This document shows positions 27,220-35,440 of a stretch of 64,000 nucleotides of DNA, in pieces. The position numbers were made by a program, and so were the translations under genes. The notes beneath the pieces were generated by a model. The model saw only the letters and a program-made list of their open reading frames with translations. It had not been told where the DNA came from and did no database searches. How positions within the stretch are numbered: the stretch's first letter is position 1; every line of letters starts with the position of its first letter. The DNA comes from Anaerolineaceae bacterium (GTDB lineage Bacteria > Chloroflexota > Anaerolineae > Aggregatilineales > Phototrophicaceae), in the NCBI GenBank assembly GCA_020634165.1, contig JACKCF010000002.1:124001-188000 (forward strand), read 5' to 3'.

Positions 27220-28053
27220 ATGCAGCTATCACGACGCCGTGTGACTTCAATCGCGAGCTATACCATCCTCACCTTGATGATGATTTTTGCCCTGGGTCCG
27301 ATCCTCATCTTGCTGATGAACTCGGTTAAATCGACAGCCGAAATCGGTCGTAACCCCATTGGCTTTCCTGAAGAAGTCATCCTGCAAAATTATGCCGACG
27401 CCTGGGAGCAGGGTGACTATGCCCTGACCATCCGCAACAGCATCATTTTGACGGGCGGCACCATTGTCGTCACACTGTCCCTGGCGGGACTGGCTGGCTA
27501 TGCTCTCGCGCGTCTCGACCTCAAAGGCGCGGGCATTATCACCTTCTATTTTCTGGTTGGCACGAGTGTTCCGGCACAACTTTTCATGATCCCGTTGTTT
27601 TTCATGTGGCGCGGCCTAGGTTTGGTCAACACGCATATCGGGCTAATCATCATTTACTGCGGCATTTTCTCGCCATTTGCTACCTACCTGATTCGATCAT
27701 ATATGGTAGCGCTGCCTGAAGAATTTATTGATGCCGCCAAAATTGACGGGGCCAATAATTTTGATGTTTTCTGGCATATCATTCGTCCGCTATCCTGGCC
27801 TGGATTCCTGACAGCCGGTCTGGTCGTCGGTCTGGGCGTATGGAATGAATTTCTGTTTGCAGTGACGTTCCTCTCCGGGCCGGAATTTAAGCCGATTGCG
27901 ACCAGTCTGTTCGCCTTCCAGGCGCGGTTTGGCCGCGATTGGGGCCTGACCAGTGCCGGTTCAGTCATCATGATGCTGCCTGTTATCGTGTTGTTCCTAC
28001 TGCTGCAACGTCGCTTTATTGAAGGTCTAACCCAGGGTGGGCTAAAAGCCTAG
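27220..28053 (+). CDS. Sugar ABC transporter permease (MalG-like)
   Basis: A 277-residue membrane protein with six helices. The EAA loop reads ALPEEFIDAAKIDGANNFDVF. It pairs with the preceding permease, two bases away. The start is placed at the ATG at 27220, where GGGAG is eight bases upstream; a start at 27205 would overlap the previous gene and has no spaced ribosome-binding site. Confidence 0.93.
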   Translation: MQLSRRRVTSIASYTILTLMMIFALGPILILLMNSVKSTAEIGRNPIGFPEEVILQNYADAWEQGDYALTIRNSIILTGGTIVVTLSLAGLAGYALARLDLKGAGIITFYFLVGTSVPAQLFMIPLFFMWRGLGLVNTHIGLIIIYCGIFSPFATYLIRSYMVALPEEFIDAAKIDGANNFDVFWHIIRPLSWPGFLTAGLVVGLGVWNEFLFAVTFLSGPEFKPIATSLFAFQARFGRDWGLTSAGSVIMMLPVIVLFLLLQRRFIEGLTQGGLKA

Positions 28054-28082
28054 CTCTGTGCTTCTCAGAAGGAAAATCGAAG

Positions 28083-30248
28083 ATGTCACTACCATCGGAT
28101 TATCTGCAACGTGTGTATGCGGGTGTGCTCGGCAAAATCATCGGGGTGTACCTCGGTCGGCCCTTTGAGGGCTGGTCTTACGATCAGATCATGGAAAACC
28201 TGGGCGAAATTAATTATTACGTCCACGAGAAGCTCAATGTGCCACTGGTTGTCACCGACGATGACATTTCCGGCACCTTCACATTCCTGCGAGCGTTACA
28301 GGATTACAACTACACGCGCAATCTGACGCCCGCGCAAATTGGCCACACCTGGATGAACTACCTCATCGAAGAGCAGACCATCCTGTGGTGGGGTGGCATG
28401 GGCAACTCGACGGAACATACGGCGTATCTGCGGCTGAAAGAGGGCATCGAAGCGCCGCGCAGTGGCTCTATTGAACTCAATGGCAAGGTGGTCGCGGAGC
28501 AGATCGGCGCACAGATTTTCATCGATGGCTGGGCGATGGTCGCCCCTGGTGATCCTGCGCTGGCGGCTGATTTCGCGAAGCGCGCGGGCAGCGTCAGCCA
28601 TGATGGCGAGGCCATCTATGGGGCGCAGGTGCTGGCGGCGATGGAAGCCCAGGCTTTCGTCGAATCCGACATCGATAAACTGATTGATACGGGCATTTCA
28701 TTCATCCCCAAAGATTCCATTATCTACTACATGATTAATGACATCCGCGAGTGGCGCGCCAAAGAACCTGATTGGCACAAAGCGCGGCAGCTACTCGATG
28801 AGCGCTATGGCTACAGCAAATATGGTGGCAACTGCCACATGGTCCCGAATCACGGCCTGATGATTTTCTCAATGCTCTATGGCGATGATGACTTCCAGAA
28901 GACGCTGATGATCGTCAATACATCTGGTTGGGACACCGACTGCAATTCCGGCAACATCGGCTGCCTGATGGGCATCAAGGATGGCCTCGCGACTTTTGAA
29001 ACAGGCCCCGATTGGCGCAATCCGGTAGCTGATCGCATGTATCTGCCGACAGCAGATGGCGGTCGTGCCATTACCGATGCCGTCACCGAGACGCTTCACG
29101 TTGTAAATGCGGGTCGGGCATTGCAGGGGTTGGAACCCATCGCGCCGAAGCAGGGGGCAAAGTTCCACTTTGAGCTGCCAGGTTCAGTTCAGGGCTTCCT
29201 GAGCGAAGAATCGGTCGAAGCCCAGGATGTACTGAAGATTTATAACGTCGAAGGCCACAGCGATAGCGGGCAGCGATCACTGGCGCTGACCTATCAGAGC
29301 CTTGCCGCCGGTCGTGTCGGGCGTGCGGAAACAGCGACCTTCGTTCCGTCGATAGATGTCTCTCGCTATTTTGATCGGCGTGGTTATCGTTTGCTGGCCA
29401 GTCCGACGCTGTATGCCGGACAAAAGATCAGCGCACGTCTCGTCGCTGATAGTGAGAATGCTAACGCGGTCGATGTCGGGCTGTACATCAAGCACTATAA
29501 TTTGCAGGATAATTTCTCGTTGCTGTGCGGCCCAGCCGTATCGCTGCAACCTGGCGCAAGCCAGGTGCTAACGTGGATAGTTCCAGATACCAATGGCAAC
29601 CCTATCGCCCAAGTGGGTGTTGAAATCACCGGACAAAGCGGCGCCAGCGGCACCGTGTATCTGGATTACCTGACCTGGGATGGGGCGCCGGATACGGTCC
29701 TCAACCGCCCGTATAAGCGCGACTATAACAGGCTCGCACGTGGCGAAGGCCCGACTATGTGGAAGAAGGCCTGGGTCAATGGGCTGGATACACGCGAACG
29801 CCTGACCGAGCTGGACTTCTGGCCAGAAACCTATCGCCTGATACAGAATGTCGGGCGCGGGTTGTTCATCCAGGGCACGCGCGAATGGGCAGACTATCAG
29901 GTCACAGCGAAAATGACGCCCCACATGTGTAAAGCTGGTGGTATCGGTGTGCGGGTCCAGGGCATGAAGCGTTATTATGCCCTGCTGGTCGATAGTGAAA
30001 GCACCCGCCTGGTGGCCTCTATGGAAGGCACGGATACCACACTGGCCCAATATGACCAGGGCTGGGAATTTGGCAGCGAGTACGAGCTATCACTCAAAGT
30101 AGAAGGCAATCACCTCTCCGGCTACATCAACGGCCAACAGGTGGTAGAAGCGACGGATGCAGACAATCGCTTCCCTGGCGGCGGCATCGCCCTGATTGCC
30201 GAGGTCGGGCGCATCGGCTGCGAGCATGTTGAGGTGCGTCCGGTCTAA
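28083..30248 (+). CDS. ADP-ribosylglycohydrolase-fold enzyme with C-terminal beta-sandwich domains
   Basis: A 721-residue protein. Residues 1-340 have the ADP-ribosylglycohydrolase fold: GKIIGVYLGRPFEG, the metal-binding DDD at 59-61 (VTDDDISGTF) and the second cluster with Asp284 and Asp286 (SGWDTDCNSGNIG). A middle beta domain (about 370-545) and a glucanase-like C-terminal domain (about 545-720) follow. There is no signal peptide. As last gene of a LacI-sugar transporter operon it is more likely a hydrolase of an imported N- or O-glycoside than a protein-ADP-ribose remover. Confidence 0.85.
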   Translation: MSLPSDYLQRVYAGVLGKIIGVYLGRPFEGWSYDQIMENLGEINYYVHEKLNVPLVVTDDDISGTFTFLRALQDYNYTRNLTPAQIGHTWMNYLIEEQTILWWGGMGNSTEHTAYLRLKEGIEAPRSGSIELNGKVVAEQIGAQIFIDGWAMVAPGDPALAADFAKRAGSVSHDGEAIYGAQVLAAMEAQAFVESDIDKLIDTGISFIPKDSIIYYMINDIREWRAKEPDWHKARQLLDERYGYSKYGGNCHMVPNHGLMIFSMLYGDDDFQKTLMIVNTSGWDTDCNSGNIGCLMGIKDGLATFETGPDWRNPVADRMYLPTADGGRAITDAVTETLHVVNAGRALQGLEPIAPKQGAKFHFELPGSVQGFLSEESVEAQDVLKIYNVEGHSDSGQRSLALTYQSLAAGRVGRAETATFVPSIDVSRYFDRRGYRLLASPTLYAGQKISARLVADSENANAVDVGLYIKHYNLQDNFSLLCGPAVSLQPGASQVLTWIVPDTNGNPIAQVGVEITGQSGASGTVYLDYLTWDGAPDTVLNRPYKRDYNRLARGEGPTMWKKAWVNGLDTRERLTELDFWPETYRLIQNVGRGLFIQGTREWADYQVTAKMTPHMCKAGGIGVRVQGMKRYYALLVDSESTRLVASMEGTDTTLAQYDQGWEFGSEYELSLKVEGNHLSGYINGQQVVEATDADNRFPGGGIALIAEVGRIGCEHVEVRPV

Positions 30249-30289
30249 TTCAGTAGGTGTTGGCAAACGACGCTCAAAATTCTGGCTAA

Positions 30290-30325
30290 AAAAGAAGGAC
30301 CCGCTTGTAAGCGAGTCCTTCTTTT
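30290..30325. terminator. Terminator after the sugar operon
   Basis: AAAAGAAGGAC pairs with GTCCTTCTTTT at 30315-30325, with an inner GCTT/AAGC helix. It ends the rightward operon and, read on the other strand, the leftward tRNA-Leu transcript. Confidence 0.85.
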
Positions 30326-30327
30326 CA

Positions 30328-30408
30328 TGAGGCAGGTGGGAGTCGAACCCACACGCCCGAAGGCAGAAGTTTTTAAGACTTCCGTGTCTGCCATTCCACC
30401 ACTGCCCC
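30328..30408 (-). tRNA. tRNA-Leu (anticodon UAA)
   Basis: An 81-nt class II tRNA read on the minus strand. The acceptor stem is GGGGCAG/CTGCCTC, the anticodon arm has loop CTTAAAA with anticodon TAA, the long variable arm is TGCCTTCGGGCGT and the T arm GTGGGTTCGACTCCCAC. The discriminator base is A and CCA is not encoded. It reads UUA codons. Confidence 0.95.
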
Positions 30409-30533
30409 AGACAGCCTTCATTTTACCCGCCGACGTGTCGCTGTCAACGTTGTGTAGGCAACCACTCGCATAAATAGAACAAACATGCTAATCTGGAATG
30501 ACTTTGGCAACTTTAAAGACCGTTGGGAACTCG

Positions 30534-31088
30534 ATGGATACCACGACGCAAACATACCTCAATCATATTGGCAGTAAGGACGGCATCCTACAGAATGAAG
30601 CCTACATGGCACTAATGTCTGCCACAGAAAAGCATGTGGATTGGGCCTATGACGTCTGGGGTGATTTGATAGAGGGGCTGACGAACAAGGACAATAAAGT
30701 TCGCTCGATTACGTCGCAAATATTGTGCAATCTGGCCCGCTCCGACCCTGATGGCCGTATGATGAATGACTTCGATGCGCTTCTTAATGTCACGAGAGAT
30801 GAACGATTCGTGACGGCGAGACATTGCTTGCAGGCTATCTGGAAGGTGGGACTCGGTGGGGAAGAGCAGCGTCAGCAGTTATTGGCTGGCCTGACACAGC
30901 GTTACGATGAATGCATTGCCGAAAAGAATACCACGCTCATCCGGTTTGACATCATACAAGGATTGCGCAACCTGTACGATCAGACACAGGATGAAAACGT
31001 ACACAAACTAGCCCAGACACTCATCGAGCGTGAAACAGATGCCAAATATCAGAAGAAGTACGCCAAAGTCTGGAAGGACCTGGCCTAG
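30534..31088 (+). CDS. Helical-repeat (HEAT-like) protein of unknown function
   Basis: A 184-residue, almost wholly helical soluble protein. Repeats of about 35-40 residues are visible (AYMALMSATEKHVDWAYDVW, LTNKDNKVRSITSQILCNLA, TRDERFVTARHCLQAIWKV), resembling HEAT/ARM scaffolds. No catalytic motif is seen. The ATG at 30534 is chosen because GGGA lies six bases before it; the frame extends back to 30498. It lies 22 bases before an AraC-type gene and may be cotranscribed. Confidence 0.65.
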   Translation: MDTTTQTYLNHIGSKDGILQNEAYMALMSATEKHVDWAYDVWGDLIEGLTNKDNKVRSITSQILCNLARSDPDGRMMNDFDALLNVTRDERFVTARHCLQAIWKVGLGGEEQRQQLLAGLTQRYDECIAEKNTTLIRFDIIQGLRNLYDQTQDENVHKLAQTLIERETDAKYQKKYAKVWKDLA

Positions 31089-31110
31089 ATTATTGCCGTA
31101 GGAACAACTC

Positions 31111-31779
31111 ATGAGCCTTATCTTCCAAGAACGGCCATCGGATTCCGAATACGTGGACGCCATCACCTGGGGCCACAGCCTATCTGATGGCACTCCCATG
31201 CGTCCGGCTGAAACTAACTGGCATCTGGTGTTGATCCGTCATCAGGGTGATGTTCGGCTGGTGCTGGTGGGGCCATGGACCACATCGGGGATAGCGTCCT
31301 ATGAAGCCAATGCAGAAATCCTCTGGGTTCGCTTGAAGCTCGGCACATTTATACCCCATCTACCCACTCGGAAATTATTGGATACAGAAACGGATCTACC
31401 CCTTGCTGGCAACAGGTCTTTCTGGCTGAAGGGTGCCGCATGGCAGTTCCCGACAGCAGAGAATGTCGATACATTTATCAACAGGTTGGCTAAAGAAGAT
31501 ATTCTCGCCTACGATCCACTGATACATGATGTGCTGCGTGGCTATACACCTGATCTGGCAGCACGCACAATTCGGGGGCGGTTTTTACGAGCGACCGGCC
31601 TGTCGCGTGGCCTCGTTTATCAGATTCAACGTGCCAAACAGGCGGCTGAGTTATTGCGTCAGGACACATCCATCCTCGATACAGTTGACACGCTCGGCTA
31701 TTACGATCAGCCGCATCTCACCCGTGAGTTGAAGCGCTTCATTGGTTATACACCCGCACAGATCACGCTATCTAAGTAG
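31111..31779 (+). CDS. AraC family transcriptional regulator
   Basis: A 222-residue protein. The C-terminal 80 residues hold the AraC DNA-binding domain: ATGLSRGLVYQIQRAKQAAE, then DTLGYYDQPHLTRELKRFIG and TPAQI. The N-terminal part resembles a beta-barrel sensing domain. Its targets are unknown; the VOC gene 81 bases downstream is a candidate. Confidence 0.85.
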   Translation: MSLIFQERPSDSEYVDAITWGHSLSDGTPMRPAETNWHLVLIRHQGDVRLVLVGPWTTSGIASYEANAEILWVRLKLGTFIPHLPTRKLLDTETDLPLAGNRSFWLKGAAWQFPTAENVDTFINRLAKEDILAYDPLIHDVLRGYTPDLAARTIRGRFLRATGLSRGLVYQIQRAKQAAELLRQDTSILDTVDTLGYYDQPHLTRELKRFIGYTPAQITLSK

Positions 31780-31860
31780 ATTGCCATTTTCTACAAGACA
31801 ACCTGCTCACGACCGTTCTATCATGATGCCTGAGACAAGACAGACACTATGGAGAACCGC

Positions 31861-32268
31861 ATGAGCAGCCAAAAATCAGCCGCCGATTTTGAAATGAAAC
31901 TGGAAGTGGTAATGATGCCAGTAACGGATATCGACCGTGCCATTGCCTTCTACAGAGATCAGGTCGGATTCCATCTCGATCATGATGTGCAGCCATCAGA
32001 AACTGTGCGCGTCGTCCAGCTTACGCCGCCCGGATCAGGTTGTTCGATTGTTATGGGGACTGGACTGGGTGAAATCTCAGAGATGGTGCCAGGGTCGATT
32101 AGAGGTTTACATCTGGTCGTTAAAGACATTGCGGTAGCCCATAACGCACTCATCGAAAATGGGGTTGCCATCGGCGACATCCTAGACATGGGTGGCGTGC
32201 TTTATGCGGGTTTCAGCGACCCCGACGGAAACACCTGGACATTCCAGCAAATGCTCAATCGTGGCTAA
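31861..32268 (+). CDS. VOC family protein
   Basis: A 135-residue vicinal-oxygen-chelate protein. It has MMPVTDIDRAIAFYRDQVGF at the start and YAGFSDPDGNTWTFQQM at the end, typical of glyoxalase-like small-molecule-binding proteins. The substrate is unknown. The ATG at 31861 has GGAG six bases upstream. It differs clearly from the other VOC protein at 5676-6047. Confidence 0.85.
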   Translation: MSSQKSAADFEMKLEVVMMPVTDIDRAIAFYRDQVGFHLDHDVQPSETVRVVQLTPPGSGCSIVMGTGLGEISEMVPGSIRGLHLVVKDIAVAHNALIENGVAIGDILDMGGVLYAGFSDPDGNTWTFQQMLNRG

Positions 32269-32292
32269 AACAGGCCAGAAACAGCAGAAGCA

Positions 32293-32805
32293 TTAGCCGG
32301 GCAGATACGGCGCCGTATAGTATTCGACGTTATCGCCCTCAGCGATCCAGCCTTCAAAGCGCGTACTGCGAATCTTGAACCAGGCATACGAGCCGGAGCA
32401 GATCGGTCCTTCTAACACGAAGAAAACTTCGCCTTCGTCCAGTTTGCCCAGTGGATCATTGTCGTTGCTGGTTCCAGCTTCTGGCCGGACGTTAAGATCA
32501 CGGCCATTTTCTGTGACCATGCCCCGTTCCTGAACAATCAGCCGCTGAATAGGCGCACCACCACATGTTGGCGTCGCAACGGCCAGCTCAAATTCGGGCG
32601 TACTGGTACGGGTTGGGATCACGCCAGGTTCCAGCGTATCTTCAGCCACTACCGTCGGCGCATCTGTTGGGGATGTAACCTGAGCGACCTCGGTAGGTGC
32701 ATCGGTTGGCGTAAGGGTCGGCTCAGTAGAAAAACCAGGCATGTTGCAGGCGGCCAACAGCATGCTCAAAAGAATCAACGTAAGGGGTCGTGTAATGATT
32801 CGCAT
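32293..32805 (-). CDS. Lipoprotein with SH3-like domain
   Basis: A 170-residue exported lipoprotein. The signal peptide ends at the lipobox LLAAC. A Thr/Pro/Ala-rich linker (about residues 25-75) leads to a bacterial SH3-like domain (RDLNVRPEAGTSNDNDPLG, then GSYAWFKIRSTRFEGWIAEG). Such domains often bind the cell wall. The start at 32805 places the charged residues just before the hydrophobic core; longer frames add a second weak start. It ends 24 bases from the convergent VOC gene. Confidence 0.82.
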   Translation of the reverse strand: MRIITRPLTLILLSMLLAACNMPGFSTEPTLTPTDAPTEVAQVTSPTDAPTVVAEDTLEPGVIPTRTSTPEFELAVATPTCGGAPIQRLIVQERGMVTENGRDLNVRPEAGTSNDNDPLGKLDEGEVFFVLEGPICSGSYAWFKIRSTRFEGWIAEGDNVEYYTAPYLPG

Positions 32806-32891
32806 GTTCCTATTGTATGCCATTATCACGCATGGGACATAAGAAAGAAGGCCAATAAATGCTCATCAGTCAGGTGAGCGTCAGGAAGCCA

Positions 32892-34142
32892 TTATCCAGG
32901 CACTTCCTTGGTCATGCAGTGGACTGCACCACCGCCGTTGATGCCGACCGCACTATCAATCGGGATGATGTCATAATCTGGCAGATGAGTCTCATACGTG
33001 CGCAGGGCGATGTCATCTTCGGGAATGCCAAACACGGGCACAAGCACCCGCCCATTGACCGTCAGCGCGTTGGTATAGGCGCGGCGGATGCTGTACGTCA
33101 CCCAGTTGAGATAAAGCGGCGGTGTAGGCAATTCGATGACACGATAGGGTTGCCCTTGGGCATTGGTCTCGCGTTCGAAAAGGCGCCGCGTTTTGGTGAG
33201 TGCCTGATAGGTGCTGGCCGATGAATTGGCACTGACAAAGACTGTATCGGCGCTGACCAGCTTCACCAGCAGATCAACGTGGCCGGTTTCTTCCAGCGTC
33301 AGACGTGGCGTGATGATGAGCTTGTCATAGTCGATGATCGAATGCAGATAGTCCTCTAAAGTGCGCCGATTGTAAAAACGGTTGCTATAAAAAATCTGCG
33401 AGGACATGATGAGCGTCCCTCGCCCATCCGACCACAGGTTGCCGCCTTCAGTATGCAGGTTCAGCGGCTGCACCGGATAGCCATGATAGGCGCTCCAGGC
33501 ATTGACCATGCCATCATCCAGCGCCTGCGGATACTGCGGCAAAACCGCATAAATCGGGTTGAGCGCGACTTTCTGGCCATTGGCACCTACGCCCATGATC
33601 GGACCGTAATCGCGTATCCAGATGTCATTGGTGGGCAGCACCAGCGGATGCACATTCGCCATAGTGGCCACACCACGCTGCTGAAGATAGGCCCACACAG
33701 CCCGCCCCCACAGCTCAGATGTCACCAGAATTTCGACCTCGGCCACCTGGCTGATCGCTTCCGCCATCTGGGCGTGCATTGGCCACAGCGGCGGATAGAT
33801 CACACCCCAGCTCATCAGGACGCGCTCCGTGTGTTCCCACTGCGCCGGAATATGAATGCGGCTGCCATCATGTACCGATGGCTGGGCACTCAGATCAACC
33901 ACAGGCGGCCTGGGCGCGCTTTCCATCAGCGTGATGATATCGTTCAGGCTGCCATCGAAGATGCCTTCATCACCCAGGTAACGCGCCATTTCACTGGGTT
34001 CCTGGGGAGGATGCCTATCCACATACACCGGAAACGCACGCCCAAAAACCTGCTCGCTGATGGGCTTGAGCCAGTTGGGCACAGCCCGTCGCCACAGGGG
34101 ATAGATGATGTATTCAAAGCGCAGAAAATCGCTCAGTCTCAT
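32892..34142 (-). CDS. Agmatine deiminase/peptidyl-arginine deiminase family protein
   Basis: A 416-residue guanidino-modifying enzyme. The family landmarks are all present: IWIRDYGPI, HTEGGNLW, TGHVDLL and the catalytic Cys409 in GGGAVHCMTKEVPG. Agmatine deiminase makes N-carbamoylputrescine in polyamine synthesis. The roughly 100-residue N-terminal extension and absence of carbamoylputrescine genes leave the exact substrate open. The ATG at 34142 is preferred over TTG at 34166. Confidence 0.85.
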   Translation of the reverse strand: MRLSDFLRFEYIIYPLWRRAVPNWLKPISEQVFGRAFPVYVDRHPPQEPSEMARYLGDEGIFDGSLNDIITLMESAPRPPVVDLSAQPSVHDGSRIHIPAQWEHTERVLMSWGVIYPPLWPMHAQMAEAISQVAEVEILVTSELWGRAVWAYLQQRGVATMANVHPLVLPTNDIWIRDYGPIMGVGANGQKVALNPIYAVLPQYPQALDDGMVNAWSAYHGYPVQPLNLHTEGGNLWSDGRGTLIMSSQIFYSNRFYNRRTLEDYLHSIIDYDKLIITPRLTLEETGHVDLLVKLVSADTVFVSANSSASTYQALTKTRRLFERETNAQGQPYRVIELPTPPLYLNWVTYSIRRAYTNALTVNGRVLVPVFGIPEDDIALRTYETHLPDYDIIPIDSAVGINGGGAVHCMTKEVPG

Positions 34143-34265
34143 AGATGTTCTCTGGATCGCAAGCAAGTGGAAATGTGCACTTTCAGCGTACTGATTTTCT
34201 GGTGGGGGTGCAAGGATGAGCTAAAGAGCGGCGATTTCCAGATATCATCATAAAAGAATCTCATT

Positions 34266-34303
34266 TGTGACATTTTTCACAATTTATTGTGAAATTTTTC
34301 ACT
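34266..34303. promoter_or_regulatory. Two CRP/FNR-type binding sites 22 bp apart
   Basis: TGTGA-N6-TCACA (34266-34281) is an exact CRP-type consensus. TGTGA-N6-TCACT (34288-34303) is a second copy with one change, 22 bp (two helical turns) downstream. Between them, TTTCACAAT (34275-34283) and ATTGTGAAA (34286-34294) form another dyad. Possible -10 boxes TATATA (34304) or TATAAG (34331) follow, so activation of the gene at 34382 is likely. Confidence 0.65.
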
Positions 34304-34381
34304 ATATAAACATCACGGCCTGAATCATACTATAAGTAGCTTTGATGCCTACAACAATGTAATCACGATGGAGCAATCATC

Positions 34382-34729
34382 ATGAAAAACTTCCCCCAAC
34401 ACTATGAACACATGCGCCAGCTTATGGGCGAACTCGGTCAGGAAATCCCGACGACAATGAAGTCATTTTCCCAGTTACATGCGACCAGTTCCCGCGAAGG
34501 TGCCGTCAGCACCAAAACCAAAGAACTCATCGCCCTGGGAATCGCCATTGCGGTCCACTGTGATGGCTGCATTGCCTTCCATGTTCACGATGCGATCAAT
34601 GCCGGCGCCAGCCGCGAAGAAATCACCGAAACGATTGGCGTCGCTATTCTGATGGGCGGCGGCCCGTCTGTGATGTATGGCTGCGAAGCCCTGGAAGCAT
34701 TGAATCAGTTTGAGGCTATCCCCGCTTAA
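34382..34729 (+). CDS. Carboxymuconolactone decarboxylase/AhpD-like protein
   Basis: A 115-residue helical protein of the CMD family. KTKELIALGIAIAVHCDGCI, then AFHVHDAINAGASREEITET gives the CxxC (C-D-G-C) and following histidine of AhpD-type peroxidase or reductase subunits. It probably acts on peroxides or as a thiol disulfide carrier. It stands alone, divergent from the deiminase gene, preceded by CRP-like sites and followed by a terminator. Confidence 0.88.
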   Translation: MKNFPQHYEHMRQLMGELGQEIPTTMKSFSQLHATSSREGAVSTKTKELIALGIAIAVHCDGCIAFHVHDAINAGASREEITETIGVAILMGGGPSVMYGCEALEALNQFEAIPA

Positions 34730-34759
34730 CACACCTGCGCTCCTGATCTAACTCCTACC

Positions 34760-34803
34760 AGGAAAGACCCACCTCTGACCCCCAGGCGGTGGGTCTTTTC
34801 CTT
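34760..34803 (+). terminator. Terminator after the CMD/AhpD-like gene
   Basis: GGAAAGACCCACC pairs with GGTGGGTCTTTTCC (one bulge) over a 14-base loop, followed by TTTGG. It ends the AhpD-like transcript. Confidence 0.8.
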
Positions 34804-34894
34804 TGGTTGACAAATACAGCCGCCCCAAAATGAGGCGACTATCCAACATCTACAGATTAGTGCAGGTCTTTAGGAAGGTATTTGCGGCAAGCGC

Positions 34895-35323
34895 CTATGT
34901 GGCCGGATCGGGGCTTATTTTGGTAAAAGGCTCTTTCTGGCGATCCTTCTGGATGATTTCAAAGGCTTCTTGCATAGACCTAGCGGCTGCCATTTTCAGC
35001 GCATTCCCCGCACCTGATCCGCGAAGTTTGCCAAACACATTAAAGATGGCCTTTACCAGAATGCTCCGGTTTGCCATCACCATCATGGAGATATTCGCCG
35101 GAAGGCTTTTCATCGCCCGTTGGTAATGCGGCATACCAGACCCAGGAGGGGATTTTGCGTTCATCAGAGCGACGTTTATCAGGTCCACGCGATGATCAAC
35201 GGTTTCAGCCATCTGAATAACTTCTTCAAGAGCATGGTGATACTCGTTCCAGGTCCAGGCGCCTTCGCTGGTTGTAACGATGATGGACCTCTCTTCATCA
35301 GCCCATTCAGTTATCATTGGCAT
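34895..35323 (-). CDS. Uncharacterised STAS/SpoIIAA-like protein
   Basis: A 142-residue soluble protein of unknown function. It begins MPMITEWADEERSIIVTTSE and continues VDLINVALMNAKSPPGSGMP, ISMMVMANRSILVKAIFNVF and ARSMQEAFEIIQKD. This is the strand-helix pattern of SpoIIAA/STAS-like single-domain proteins. The layout is like the protein at 8297-8704. GAAGG lies eight bases before the start. No informative neighbours. Confidence 0.6.
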   Translation of the reverse strand: MPMITEWADEERSIIVTTSEGAWTWNEYHHALEEVIQMAETVDHRVDLINVALMNAKSPPGSGMPHYQRAMKSLPANISMMVMANRSILVKAIFNVFGKLRGSGAGNALKMAAARSMQEAFEIIQKDRQKEPFTKISPDPAT

Positions 35324-35440
35324 AAAAATGCCTTCTTGTGTACGTGCGTTTAATTCCCTACGAGTATAGTCGTATTCAGAACCGCCAACCCTTGAAGAAC
35401 GGTTTAGTATTGGTATCGACTTATATAACTTTGACTAACC

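Noticed and set aside
34274..34303. AT-rich dyads read as a ToxR/Fur-like box
   Set aside because: The exact TGTGA-N6-TCACA match to the CRP/FNR type explains the bases better.
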